Source: Flammeovirgaceae bacterium
GTDB lineage: Bacteria > Bacteroidota > Bacteroidia > Cytophagales > Cyclobacteriaceae
DNA: 64,000 nt
NCBI GenBank assembly: GCA_015180985.1
Contig: CP054185.1
Span: 1,605,001 to 1,669,000, forward strand
Direction of reading: 5' to 3'
Every line of letters begins with the position of its first letter. The first letter of the stretch is position 1. Below the pieces are notes generated by a model. The model had not been told where the DNA came from and made no database searches. It worked only from the letters and a program-made list of their open reading frames with translations. The translations under genes and the position numbers were made by a program. Below are positions 39,414-48,459 of the stretch, in pieces.

Positions 39414-40522
39414 AAAAAGATATACAACCTGAATCGCTGACCAAGTGGTTTCCGAATACACATAACAGTAAACCCCTGCTCATCTCCGGCCCGTGCAGTG
39501 CCGAAACCGAATCACAAATGTTGAATACGGCCCGGCAGCTGGCGGCCACGGGTAAAGTAAATGTACTTCGTGCGGGCATCTGGAAGCCGCGCACCCGGCC
39601 CGGGCAGTTTGAAGGTGCCGGTACCGAAGGACTCGGCTGGCTGGTGCGTGCGAAGATTGAAACCGGGTTACCCGTAGCCACCGAAGTAGCTAATGCTCAG
39701 CACGTGGAGTTATGTTTGAAACACGGTGTGGATATACTGTGGGTAGGTGCAAGGACTACGGTAAACCCGTTTTCGGTACAGGAAATTGCCGATGCCCTTC
39801 AGGGTGTGGATATACCCGTGTTGGTGAAAAACCCGGTAAACCCCGACATCGACTTGTGGATGGGTGCGCTGGAACGACTGAACAAGGCTGGCATCACCAA
39901 ACTGGCAGCCATCCACCGCGGATTTTCTTCATTTGAGAAAGGGCCCTTCCGCAATGCACCCATGTGGGATCTGGCCATCGATCTGAAAACGCGTGTACCC
40001 GAACTTGCCATTTTTTGCGACCCCAGCCACATCTGCGGAACGAGAGAACTCATTCCCTTCGTTGCGCAAAAAGCGCTCGACCTCGATATGGCCGGGCTGA
40101 TGGTAGAAAGCCACATCCATCCCGATGCCGCGTGGAGCGATGCCAAACAGCAGGTAACACCGGCCGCGCTTGCCAAACTGATTGACGGATTAATTGTGCG
40201 TAAACCTTCGGTTGACAGCGGTTCTTTCAAAGACACGCTGACGCAGTTGCGCGAACAGATCGATCAGTTGGATGACGAGATTATGCAGAAACTTTCCGCC
40301 CGGATGAAGATCTCGGAAAAGATTGGTGTGTATAAAAAAGAAAACAACGTAACCATTTTGCAGGTTAACCGGTGGGAGGAGATCATCCATACCCGCATTG
40401 CGCTGGGGCTGGCCATGGGACTGTCGGAAGATTTTACCCGCGACATGCTGAAGCTGGTGCACCATGAATCCATACACGTGCAGGAGAAGGTGATGAACGC
40501 GGTGAATCAGCGGGTGGGATGA
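39410..40522 (+). CDS. Bifunctional DAHP synthase / chorismate mutase
   Basis: A 370-residue fusion. Residues about 1-265 are a KDO8P-like (type I-beta) DAHP synthase: LLISGPCSAETESQM, GIWKPRTRPGQFEGAG, AAIHRGFSSFEKGPFRN, FCDPSHICGTREL and MVESHIHPDAAWSD (metal and phosphate ligands). Residues about 280-365 are an AroQ-type chorismate mutase helical domain: LREQIDQLDDEIMQKLSARM and VNRWEEIIHTRI. It both commits carbon to the shikimate pathway and makes prephenate, and the fused mutase probably senses end product. It overlaps tyrA by four bases. Confidence 0.93.
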   Translation: MKKDIQPESLTKWFPNTHNSKPLLISGPCSAETESQMLNTARQLAATGKVNVLRAGIWKPRTRPGQFEGAGTEGLGWLVRAKIETGLPVATEVANAQHVELCLKHGVDILWVGARTTVNPFSVQEIADALQGVDIPVLVKNPVNPDIDLWMGALERLNKAGITKLAAIHRGFSSFEKGPFRNAPMWDLAIDLKTRVPELAIFCDPSHICGTRELIPFVAQKALDLDMAGLMVESHIHPDAAWSDAKQQVTPAALAKLIDGLIVRKPSVDSGSFKDTLTQLREQIDQLDDEIMQKLSARMKISEKIGVYKKENNVTILQVNRWEEIIHTRIALGLAMGLSEDFTRDMLKLVHHESIHVQEKVMNAVNQRVG

Positions 40523-40570
40523 GGTTGTTGTACAAAGAGGTTTGTGTTCAAATTTTATCATTTTTGCGGT

Positions 40571-41254
40571 GTGAGGTTGCTTAGCTTTTTTATTGTATTG
40601 TTGACAGCATTTTCTCAGGAGCCCGATAAATCCTATTTACTCGGCCGTTTCAACCCGGAAACTGATGCCCGCTTTGTAAAGCCGGCTGATGAGCACACGG
40701 CAGGGGCTGCCCGCAGCCAGTACTTGCGTAAAGAAACCTATGAGGCGTTTGTAAAAATGGCTGAAGCTGCTGCAACGGATGGAGTTAGGCTCGTGATCAT
40801 TTCAGCTACGCGGAATTTTGAAACGCAAAAAAGCATCTGGGAACGCAAGTGGCAGGCCGAGGCTACCATTGCCAATGAAGCTGACAGGGCCAAAAAGATT
40901 TTACTGTACTCCTCCATGCCAGGCACCTCGCGCCACCACTGGGGCACCGATATGGATCTGAATGATTTGAATAACGACTACTTTGAATCAGGTGAGGGAT
41001 TGAAAATTTACCAATGGCTCACTGCCCACGCCCATGAGTTTGGATTTTGCCAACCCTATACTTCAAAAGATAAAGGCCGTACCGGTTATGAAGAAGAAAA
41101 GTGGCACTGGTCATATACACCGTTATCCGTTCCGTTGCTGGAGGCGTATAAAAAAACAGTTTCGCTGAAAGACATCAGTGGTTTTAAGGGCAGCGAAACA
41201 GCCGTGCAACTGGATGTTATTAAAAATTATGTTGACGGGGTGGCGTGTAAGTAG
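40571..41254 (+). CDS. D-alanyl-D-alanine carboxypeptidase, M15/VanY type
   Basis: A 227-residue secreted zinc peptidase with signal peptide MRLLSFFIVLLTAFSQ. GTSRHHWGTDMDLN gives the first His and Asp zinc ligands, and EEKWHWSYTP the second His. It trims D-Ala from peptidoglycan stem peptides. The GTG start at 40571 gives a clean signal peptide; a GTG at 40544 in the same frame would add nine residues. It follows the aromatic operon by about 50 bp and may be read through from it. Confidence 0.85.
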   Translation: MRLLSFFIVLLTAFSQEPDKSYLLGRFNPETDARFVKPADEHTAGAARSQYLRKETYEAFVKMAEAAATDGVRLVIISATRNFETQKSIWERKWQAEATIANEADRAKKILLYSSMPGTSRHHWGTDMDLNDLNNDYFESGEGLKIYQWLTAHAHEFGFCQPYTSKDKGRTGYEEEKWHWSYTPLSVPLLEAYKKTVSLKDISGFKGSETAVQLDVIKNYVDGVACK

Positions 41255-41275
41255 TGACTCAATTCCTGTGAATTG

Positions 41276-42328
41276 CTATTCACTTTTCTTCAGGTGAATC
41301 GTCTGGGTGGGATAAGCAAACTCAATTCTTTCTTTCTCAAAAATCTCGTATATCTTGAAATTTACATCCTGCACAATATCCATGTACTGTTTGTAATCGG
41401 AGCTTTGTACAAAAAACACCACTTCAAAATTTAAACTGAAATCGCCATAGGTGGCGAAATGCACCCGGTCGGGTGTGGTTAAAGGTTCATTGATGATAAT
41501 TTGGGTTATCATATCCGGAATCTTCTTCAGTTTTTCCAGGGGCGTTCCGTACACCACACCAATATTGAAAATGGCCCGCCTTTGCTCCATGCGCCTGAAG
41601 TTGTGCAGGCGTGAACTGGTGAGGTTACTGTTCGAGATAATGATCTGTTCGCCCGAAATACTTTTAATCCGGGTAGTTTTAATGCCGATGTACTCCACCG
41701 TGCCGCGCTTGTCATCCACTACGATAAAATCACCCACCTCAAACGGCCGGTCGAAAAAAATCACGAAATAGTTAAATAAATCGCCCAGGATGTTTTGAGC
41801 AGCCAGGGCAATAGCAATACCGCCAATACCCAGCCCGGTGATGATGGCTGTTACATTGTACCCGAAGTTATCGAACAGAAAGACTAGCCCCAGTACCCAC
41901 ACAGCAACATTGATAACCACCATGATGCCCGTGATTTGCTTCAGTTTGGTTTCACCGTTCTCCTGCTTCAATACATAGGCCTCCAGTAATTTTCGTATCG
42001 CGCTGAGAATTATCCGGATAACGAAGTAAACAATAACTACGGTTGTGGCTTTAGAAACGATGGAAGAAACCTTAGCCGACAGGGTGAGGTAGTGAATACC
42101 CCAGTAAATGATTAAGAAGTTCAGAATGGGTAATCCAAAGCGTTCAACGCCCAATACTACATAATCATCAAAGCGGGTATCAGTTTTGGCTGCCCACGCT
42201 TTCAACCGGTTCAACAGTGTCTTCCGGAACAACCTCAACAAAGCGATACCGCCCAGAATAATGCCCAATGCAATGGCATAGTCTTGCACGGTGTTATTGA
42301 AATAAATGTTATCCAGGATGTCTTTCAT
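41276..42328 (-). CDS. Small-conductance mechanosensitive channel, MscS family
   Basis: A 350-residue membrane protein. Four or five N-terminal helices lead to the pore helix, with ITGLGIGGIAIALAAQNILG as the Gly/Ala-rich TM3. The beta domain (RPFEVGDFIVVDD, GTVEYIGIKTTRIKS) and a C-terminal alpha/beta domain follow. It opens on membrane tension to release osmolytes. It is divergent from the alpha-2-macroglobulin gene. Confidence 0.92.
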   Translation of the reverse strand: MKDILDNIYFNNTVQDYAIALGIILGGIALLRLFRKTLLNRLKAWAAKTDTRFDDYVVLGVERFGLPILNFLIIYWGIHYLTLSAKVSSIVSKATTVVIVYFVIRIILSAIRKLLEAYVLKQENGETKLKQITGIMVVINVAVWVLGLVFLFDNFGYNVTAIITGLGIGGIAIALAAQNILGDLFNYFVIFFDRPFEVGDFIVVDDKRGTVEYIGIKTTRIKSISGEQIIISNSNLTSSRLHNFRRMEQRRAIFNIGVVYGTPLEKLKKIPDMITQIIINEPLTTPDRVHFATYGDFSLNFEVVFFVQSSDYKQYMDIVQDVNFKIYEIFEKERIEFAYPTQTIHLKKSE

Positions 42329-42460
42329 AGATCAATCATAAATCGGGTTAAAGTTAATTATAACAGGTTGCTGCGTATAAAATTCACAAAGATTTCTTCG
42401 GCCCTGCTTCGTTTCTCACAATTAATTCTCGAAATTTCTTTTTCCAAATTCATTTACCTT

Positions 42461-45400
42461 ATGAAAAACTTTCCGTGGAAAAAAGTTGTACTTGTTGTTC
42501 TAGTCATAGGTGTTTTTGTTGCCGGCTTTTTTTATTTCAAGCCAGGCGCAGCCACACGCGAACCGGTAACGTACATCAATCCTGCCTTTGCTGAATACAT
42601 CTCCACCTATTCAGCAGGTTTGCTCAGTTCAGGTACACCGCTTCGTATCGGATTTACGCAGGATGTTGCTGATTCAGCATGGGTAGGGAAGGAAACCTCG
42701 GCTAAGCTGATGGAGTTTAGTCCTGCAGTAAAAGGAAAAACTACATGGCTCGACAGGCGTACGCTTGAGTTTAAACCGGAAGGCCGTTGGCTTTCGGGGC
42801 AACGCTACGAAGTAAAGTTGTTCCTCTCAAAACTTGTTCAGGTGCCCACCGATCTGAAAACCTTTGCGTGGTCGTTCCAAACCATTGCGCAGAACTTTGA
42901 ACTGACTGTTGATAATGTTAAGCCTTATGTAAAAACCGAATTAACCCGCCAGAAAATTGAAGGTTCGTTAACAACATCAGATTTTGCAGATGCAGAAATG
43001 GTTGAACGCAGTCTGCAGGCTTCGCAGGATGGAAAGAAACTTAACATTACCTGGGCTCACGCAGGCGAAGGTCGACAGCACAACTTTATTGTTGAAGAGG
43101 TAGAGCGCAAAGAAGCTGGCAGCAAAGTTATGCTATCGGTTAATGGTAAGGAGCTGGGCATAAGCCGTACCGATGAGCAGGAAATTGAAATTCCATCGCT
43201 AAGCGATTTCAAAGTGATGAATGTGCGGGTTGATCAGGCTTCAGGTCAGCACGTGGTTGTTCAGTTTTCCGATCCGTTAAATGAAAAGCAAAACCTTGCG
43301 GGATTAATCAGCCTCACGGGATTAAGCAGTCTTGAATTTCAGATTCAGGATAACCTGCTTAGGATTTACCCTCCCGTTAGGCAAACCGGCAGCAGCACAC
43401 TCACCATTGAGGCCGGTGTTCGCAATGTGCTCAACTATAAAATGAAAGAGCCGGCTACAGCCGAAGTCATGTTTGAGGAACTTAATCCTGCTGTTCGCTT
43501 TGTTGGCAAGGGCACAATACTTCCGGGTACTGACGGTCTGGTGCTTCCTTTCGAAGCGGTTAATCTGAAAATGGTGGATGTGCAGATTGTTAAAATTTTT
43601 GAAAGCAACATCGTGCAATTCTTCCAGGTAAACGACATGGAGGGTTATTCGGAATTGCGGAGGGTGGGCAAGCGCCTGCTGAAGCAGCCGATCTCGCTCG
43701 AAAATTCAGGCGTTGTCGATCTGGGTCGCTGGAACCGCTTTACCCTTGATCTTTCAACCTTGATTACACCCGAACCGGGCGCTATTTACCAGGTACATCT
43801 GGGTTTTAAAAAGGCTTATTCTGTTTACCACTGTGGCGGTGAAGAGCAAGCACCGGATAATCCGTTTGAAGCCGATGAGGAGGAAGATGATGAGAAGGAG
43901 TTCAGCTACTGGGATTCGTACGAGGAATATTATTACGGAGAGGATTACGATTGGCAGGAGCGCAACAACCCATGTCATTCATCCTATTACAATGGCGAGA
44001 AAAACATCAGGCGCAACGTGCTGGCAAGCGACTTGGGTTTAATAGCCAAACGCGGAGGTGATGGAAGTACCGTAATTTTTGTTACCGATATCAAAACCAC
44101 AAAGCCCATCGCAGGTGTAACGCTTGATCTGTACAACTACCAGCAACAGGTTATCGGCAGTGCATCGACAGGCTCAGACGGCAAGGCAGTTATTCAAGCT
44201 AAAGAAAATCCGTTTGTGTTGGTGGCGAAAAACGGTTCGCAACGCGGCTACCTGAAACTAGCTGATGGCGAATCGCTATCGCTCAGCAATTTCGATGTGA
44301 GCGGTGAGCGCATCAGTAAAGGGCTGAAGGGTATGCTTTATGGTGAGCGGGGTGTGTGGCGCCCGGGCGATTCGTTATTCCTTACGTTTTTGCTCGAAGA
44401 TAAACTGAAACTTATACCATCTACCCACCCGGTTGTTTTTGAACTTCAGAATCCGCAAGGCCAGGTAGTGCAACGCCTGGTACGGTCAGCAGGAGAAAAC
44501 GGTTTTTACAAATTTGCCACCGTTACCGAACCGGATGCACCAACAGGCACTTATACCGCACGCGTAAAAGTTGGCGGTACGGAATTTACCCAGCCGGTTA
44601 AGATTGAGATGGTTAAGCCCAACCGGCTGAAAATTAACCTGGATTTTGGGGTAGATAAGATTACAGCAAACAACAACAACCTGAGTGGGAAGTTGAATGT
44701 AAAATGGCTGCATGGCGCCCCAGGCAAAAACCTGCGGGCTGAGTTTGAAGTAATGCTCATGCGCGGTGAAACAAAATTCCAGCGATATCCGGATTATACC
44801 TTTGAAGATCCCTCGCTGGAGTTTTACAGCGAAGCACAACCGGTGTTTGACGGCTATACCGATGCTGAAGGAAATGCCACTGTTAATACAACTCTTGAAG
44901 CCAGCGAATATGCACCCGGGGTGTTGAACGCGGTGTTCCGCGGCAAAGCGTTTGAGGAAAGCGGCAATTTTTCTACCGACCGGTTTAGTATTCCATTTTA
45001 TCCGTACACTTCTTTTACCGGCATCCGGTTGCCGGCAGGCGATAAGGCGCGAGGCATGTTGTTAACCGATACTACCCATCGTGTTGATGTGGTGACCGTT
45101 GATGCGGATGGTAACCCGGTATCGCGCGAGAAGGTGGAAGTTACCTTGTACAAATTAACCTGGAGCTGGTGGTGGGATAACACCGAAGCCAGTGCCGTGT
45201 ACCGCACTTTTTCGCAGGCACAGGAACTGAGCAGCAGCATTATTCAAACACGTAACGGAAAAGGCGAATGGAAATTTAAAGTAAAGTACCCGGACTGGGG
45301 CCGTTACCTGGTGCGTGCATACGACCATGAGTCAGGCCATAGTACCGCCAAAGTAGTTTATATCGATTGGCCCGGTTGGGCTGGCCGCGCCCGTGGCGGC

Positions 45401-48022
45401 ACCGATGCGGCTACCATGTTGTCGTTTTCATCGGATAAGCCGGGTTACGCCATTGGTGAAAAAGCAAGTATCGTAATACCCGGCAGTGCACCCGGCCGTG
45501 CACTGGTAAGCATTGAAAACGGAAGCCGTGTGATTGAAAGTTACTGGGTGGAGACCAAGCAGGGTGATACGCCATTTTCGTTTACCGTTACCCGCGACAT
45601 GACCCCGAATGTTTTTGTACATGTTACGCTGGTACAGCCCCACAATCAAACGGTTAATGATTTACCTATTCGGTTATATGGAGTAATACCTGTTTCGGTA
45701 GAAGATCCACAAACACACCTTGAACCGGTTATCGAGATGCCCGATGTGCTGGAACCGGGGCAGGAAGTAGTTATCCGGGTTTCAGAAAAGAGCAAACGTA
45801 AAATGACCTACACCCTTGCCATGGTGGATGAAGGCTTACTTGACCTGACCCGATTTAAAACACCCGATCCGTGGAAACGATTTTACGCCCGCGAAGCCTT
45901 GGGCGTAAAAACATGGGATTTGTACGATCAGGTTATCGGCTCATTTGGCGGAAAAATCGAGCGACTGCTGGCCATTGGCGGTGATACGGAACTGATGGCC
46001 AAAGAAGATGACGCCAAAACAAACCGGTTTAAAGCGGTAGTAAAATTTTTCGGGCCGTTTACCTTATCGGGAGGAAGAAATGAACACCGCTTTACCATGC
46101 CCAATTACATTGGTTCGGTTAAGACCATGGTGGTAGCCGGTTATGAAGGCGCTTATGGTTCGGCTGAGAAAGCCACGCCCGTACGCAAACCGCTGATGGT
46201 GCTGGCTACACTGCCGCGGGTGCTGGGCCCAGAAGAAAAACTGAAACTCCCGGTAACTCTGTTTACCATGGCGAAAGACATCCGCAATGTGAAAGTAGAA
46301 GTAAAAACCAGTGGACCTCTGCAGGTTAAGCAATCATCACAAAATGTTGCCATGACTGGCTCAGACATGACCATTGATTTTGATTTGGAAGTGAAGAGCA
46401 TGCTGGGTGGGGCGAAGGTAGAAGTAACAGCAACTTCCGGTAATTACACGTCAAAAGATGTGATAAACATCCAGGTTAGAAATCCCAATCCTCCGGTAAC
46501 AAAAGTTCAGGAGGCTATTGTTGAAGCCGGCAAAACATGGACAGTTAATGCCACACTGGTTGGCATGGCGGGTACTAACTCGGCTACACTGGAAGTTTCA
46601 ACGCTTCCACCAATAAACCTTGGCCAGCGGATGAAATACCTGCTTCAATATCCGTACGGGTGCATCGAGCAGACTACGTCAACGGTGTTTCCTCAATTGT
46701 ATCTGGATCAGATAAAGTCACTGACGGATGGCGAACGCGCAGTTATTCAATCGAATATTAAAGCAGGCATTGAAAGGCTAAAATCCTTTCAGCAGCGCGA
46801 TGGCGGCTTTGCGTACTGGCCCGGTGCCGAAGATACAGACAGTTGGTCAACCACCTATGCCGGGCATTTCCTGGTGGAGGCTGAACAAAAAGGCTACTTT
46901 GTTCCGGGGGATTTGATTAAACGCTGGAAAAAATTCCAGCGTAACCGTGCACAGGCCTGGCGTAAGAGTCAGGAAGCCTACAGCAGCGAACTCATTCAGG
47001 CGTATCGCCTATACGCATTGGCTGTAGCCGGTGATCCGGAATTGGGTGCGATGAACCGGCTGCGCGAACAAAGCAATCTGCCGGTAACGGCTGCCTGGAT
47101 GCTGGCAGCTGCCTATGCTCGTGCCGGCCAGCCTGAAGCGGCAAAGAAATTAATTGAGAATATGCCCACTACAGTTAAACCCTACCAGGAAATGGCCTAT
47201 TCGTATGGTTCTGATTTACGCGATAAAGCCATCATCCTGGAAACAATGGTGTTGCTGAATGAACGGGCCAAGGCATTTGATCTCTTGAAAGATATTTCCA
47301 CTTCACTCAGTAATGCCTCATACTGGATGAGTACGCAAACCGTTGCGTGGTGCCTAAAGTCGGTTGGCGCATTTGCCTCGGCTGAAAAGCGTGGTGAACT
47401 GAAGTTTCAGTACAACTATATTGGAAAAGAGGTCACTGCTTCAACTGATTTGCCTGTGTCGCAGGTTTCACTTCCGGTTGATGGCGTTTCATCACCGGCT
47501 TTGAAAATTTCCAATAGAAGTAACGGTGTGCTGTTCGTTCGGTTGATTAATGAGGGTACTCCGACACGGGGCGATGAACAGGAGGAATTGAGCAACCTCG
47601 GTCTCAGCGTTAGCTATTTGGATATGAATGGTAACGCCATCGATCCAACCCGCCTTGTGCAGGGCACTGAGTTTATGGCATCGGTTACTGTAAGCAACAC
47701 CGGTACACGGGGCGCTTATAAAAACTTGGCGCTAACGCAGATTTTCCCTTCCGGGTGGGAAATCAACAACCTGCGGCTGGATGAGGCTACCGCGCGTGCC
47801 GGTGGCGATATACCAACCTACCAGGACATCCGCGATGACCGTGTTTATACGCACTTCGATTTAGGTGGTGCTCAACGTAAGACATTCCGCGTGTTGCTCA
47901 CCGCAAGTTATACCGGTACCTACTATCTGCCGGCTGTAAGCTGCGAGGCCATGTACGATCGCTCTGTGTATGCCCGAAGAAAAGGACAGGTGGTTGAGGT
48001 GGTTAAACCTGAAGTGCAATGA
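42461..48022 (+). CDS. Bacterial alpha-2-macroglobulin
   Basis: A 1853-residue periplasmic protease trap. It has an N-terminal membrane anchor (VVLVVLVIGVFVAGFFYF, no lipobox Cys) and a chain of macroglobulin domains, for example GERGVWRPGDSLFLTFLLED. The thioester domain reads YPYGCIEQTTS, with Cys1401 and Gln1404 forming the thioester, and is followed by an alpha-helical barrel (AGIERLKSFQQRDGGFAYW). Near residues 465-520 there is an unusual acidic, Tyr-rich insertion (ADEEEDDEKEFSYWDSYEEY) flanked by Cys. It is followed by an NTF2-like gene (four-base overlap) and pbpC, the known A2M-PbpC arrangement for defence against periplasmic proteases and cell-wall repair. The start is ATG 42461. 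Confidence 0.93.
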   Translation: MKNFPWKKVVLVVLVIGVFVAGFFYFKPGAATREPVTYINPAFAEYISTYSAGLLSSGTPLRIGFTQDVADSAWVGKETSAKLMEFSPAVKGKTTWLDRRTLEFKPEGRWLSGQRYEVKLFLSKLVQVPTDLKTFAWSFQTIAQNFELTVDNVKPYVKTELTRQKIEGSLTTSDFADAEMVERSLQASQDGKKLNITWAHAGEGRQHNFIVEEVERKEAGSKVMLSVNGKELGISRTDEQEIEIPSLSDFKVMNVRVDQASGQHVVVQFSDPLNEKQNLAGLISLTGLSSLEFQIQDNLLRIYPPVRQTGSSTLTIEAGVRNVLNYKMKEPATAEVMFEELNPAVRFVGKGTILPGTDGLVLPFEAVNLKMVDVQIVKIFESNIVQFFQVNDMEGYSELRRVGKRLLKQPISLENSGVVDLGRWNRFTLDLSTLITPEPGAIYQVHLGFKKAYSVYHCGGEEQAPDNPFEADEEEDDEKEFSYWDSYEEYYYGEDYDWQERNNPCHSSYYNGEKNIRRNVLASDLGLIAKRGGDGSTVIFVTDIKTTKPIAGVTLDLYNYQQQVIGSASTGSDGKAVIQAKENPFVLVAKNGSQRGYLKLADGESLSLSNFDVSGERISKGLKGMLYGERGVWRPGDSLFLTFLLEDKLKLIPSTHPVVFELQNPQGQVVQRLVRSAGENGFYKFATVTEPDAPTGTYTARVKVGGTEFTQPVKIEMVKPNRLKINLDFGVDKITANNNNLSGKLNVKWLHGAPGKNLRAEFEVMLMRGETKFQRYPDYTFEDPSLEFYSEAQPVFDGYTDAEGNATVNTTLEASEYAPGVLNAVFRGKAFEESGNFSTDRFSIPFYPYTSFTGIRLPAGDKARGMLLTDTTHRVDVVTVDADGNPVSREKVEVTLYKLTWSWWWDNTEASAVYRTFSQAQELSSSIIQTRNGKGEWKFKVKYPDWGRYLVRAYDHESGHSTAKVVYIDWPGWAGRARGGTDAATMLSFSSDKPGYAIGEKASIVIPGSAPGRALVSIENGSRVIESYWVETKQGDTPFSFTVTRDMTPNVFVHVTLVQPHNQTVNDLPIRLYGVIPVSVEDPQTHLEPVIEMPDVLEPGQEVVIRVSEKSKRKMTYTLAMVDEGLLDLTRFKTPDPWKRFYAREALGVKTWDLYDQVIGSFGGKIERLLAIGGDTELMAKEDDAKTNRFKAVVKFFGPFTLSGGRNEHRFTMPNYIGSVKTMVVAGYEGAYGSAEKATPVRKPLMVLATLPRVLGPEEKLKLPVTLFTMAKDIRNVKVEVKTSGPLQVKQSSQNVAMTGSDMTIDFDLEVKSMLGGAKVEVTATSGNYTSKDVINIQVRNPNPPVTKVQEAIVEAGKTWTVNATLVGMAGTNSATLEVSTLPPINLGQRMKYLLQYPYGCIEQTTSTVFPQLYLDQIKSLTDGERAVIQSNIKAGIERLKSFQQRDGGFAYWPGAEDTDSWSTTYAGHFLVEAEQKGYFVPGDLIKRWKKFQRNRAQAWRKSQEAYSSELIQAYRLYALAVAGDPELGAMNRLREQSNLPVTAAWMLAAAYARAGQPEAAKKLIENMPTTVKPYQEMAYSYGSDLRDKAIILETMVLLNERAKAFDLLKDISTSLSNASYWMSTQTVAWCLKSVGAFASAEKRGELKFQYNYIGKEVTASTDLPVSQVSLPVDGVSSPALKISNRSNGVLFVRLINEGTPTRGDEQEELSNLGLSVSYLDMNGNAIDPTRLVQGTEFMASVTVSNTGTRGAYKNLALTQIFPSGWEINNLRLDEATARAGGDIPTYQDIRDDRVYTHFDLGGAQRKTFRVLLTASYTGTYYLPAVSCEAMYDRSVYARRKGQVVEVVKPEVQ

Positions 48023-48456
48023 AATTGCTTCGTTCATTGTGGCTGGGCTGGACCCTCATAATTCTCTCACAGGATGTGTCAGGGCAAATCAATGACCAGA
48101 AGGAGGTTTTATGGTTATTCCATAAAAAATTCGAGTGGTTAAAGAATCATCAGTTTGATTCGTTGCGCTGGATGCTGGATGATAACCTGATGTATATTCA
48201 CTCGAACGGCTGGGTTGAAACCAAAGCCGATGTGATTGACGATTTAAAAACCGGTAAGCTGGTATATCGTAAAGTGGATATTATGGAGGCATCGGTGCGT
48301 TTGTATGAGAACACGGCCATTGTTACCGGCAAGGGTGCTTTTGCAGGAGTGAACAGCGGAGCGGAATTCAGTTTAAATCTTTTGTTTACGGAAGTGTACA
48401 TTAAAAAGGGAGGCCGGTGGCTGCTTGCTTCGCGCCATGCCAACCGGCTGCCTTAA
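48019..48456 (+). CDS. Secreted NTF2-like (DUF4440) protein
   Basis: A 145-residue protein with a signal peptide (to DVSGQ) and one cone-shaped NTF2-like domain. It has FEWLKNHQFDSLRWMLDD, then YIHSNGWVETKADVIDDLKTG and GGRWLLASRHANRLP. Such domains bind small molecules or act as isomerase-like folds; no ligand can be named. Overlap with the A2M stop and one-codon spacing to pbpC make it part of that operon. Confidence 0.82.
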   Translation: MKLLRSLWLGWTLIILSQDVSGQINDQKEVLWLFHKKFEWLKNHQFDSLRWMLDDNLMYIHSNGWVETKADVIDDLKTGKLVYRKVDIMEASVRLYENTAIVTGKGAFAGVNSGAEFSLNLLFTEVYIKKGGRWLLASRHANRLP

Positions 48457-48459
48457 GTG

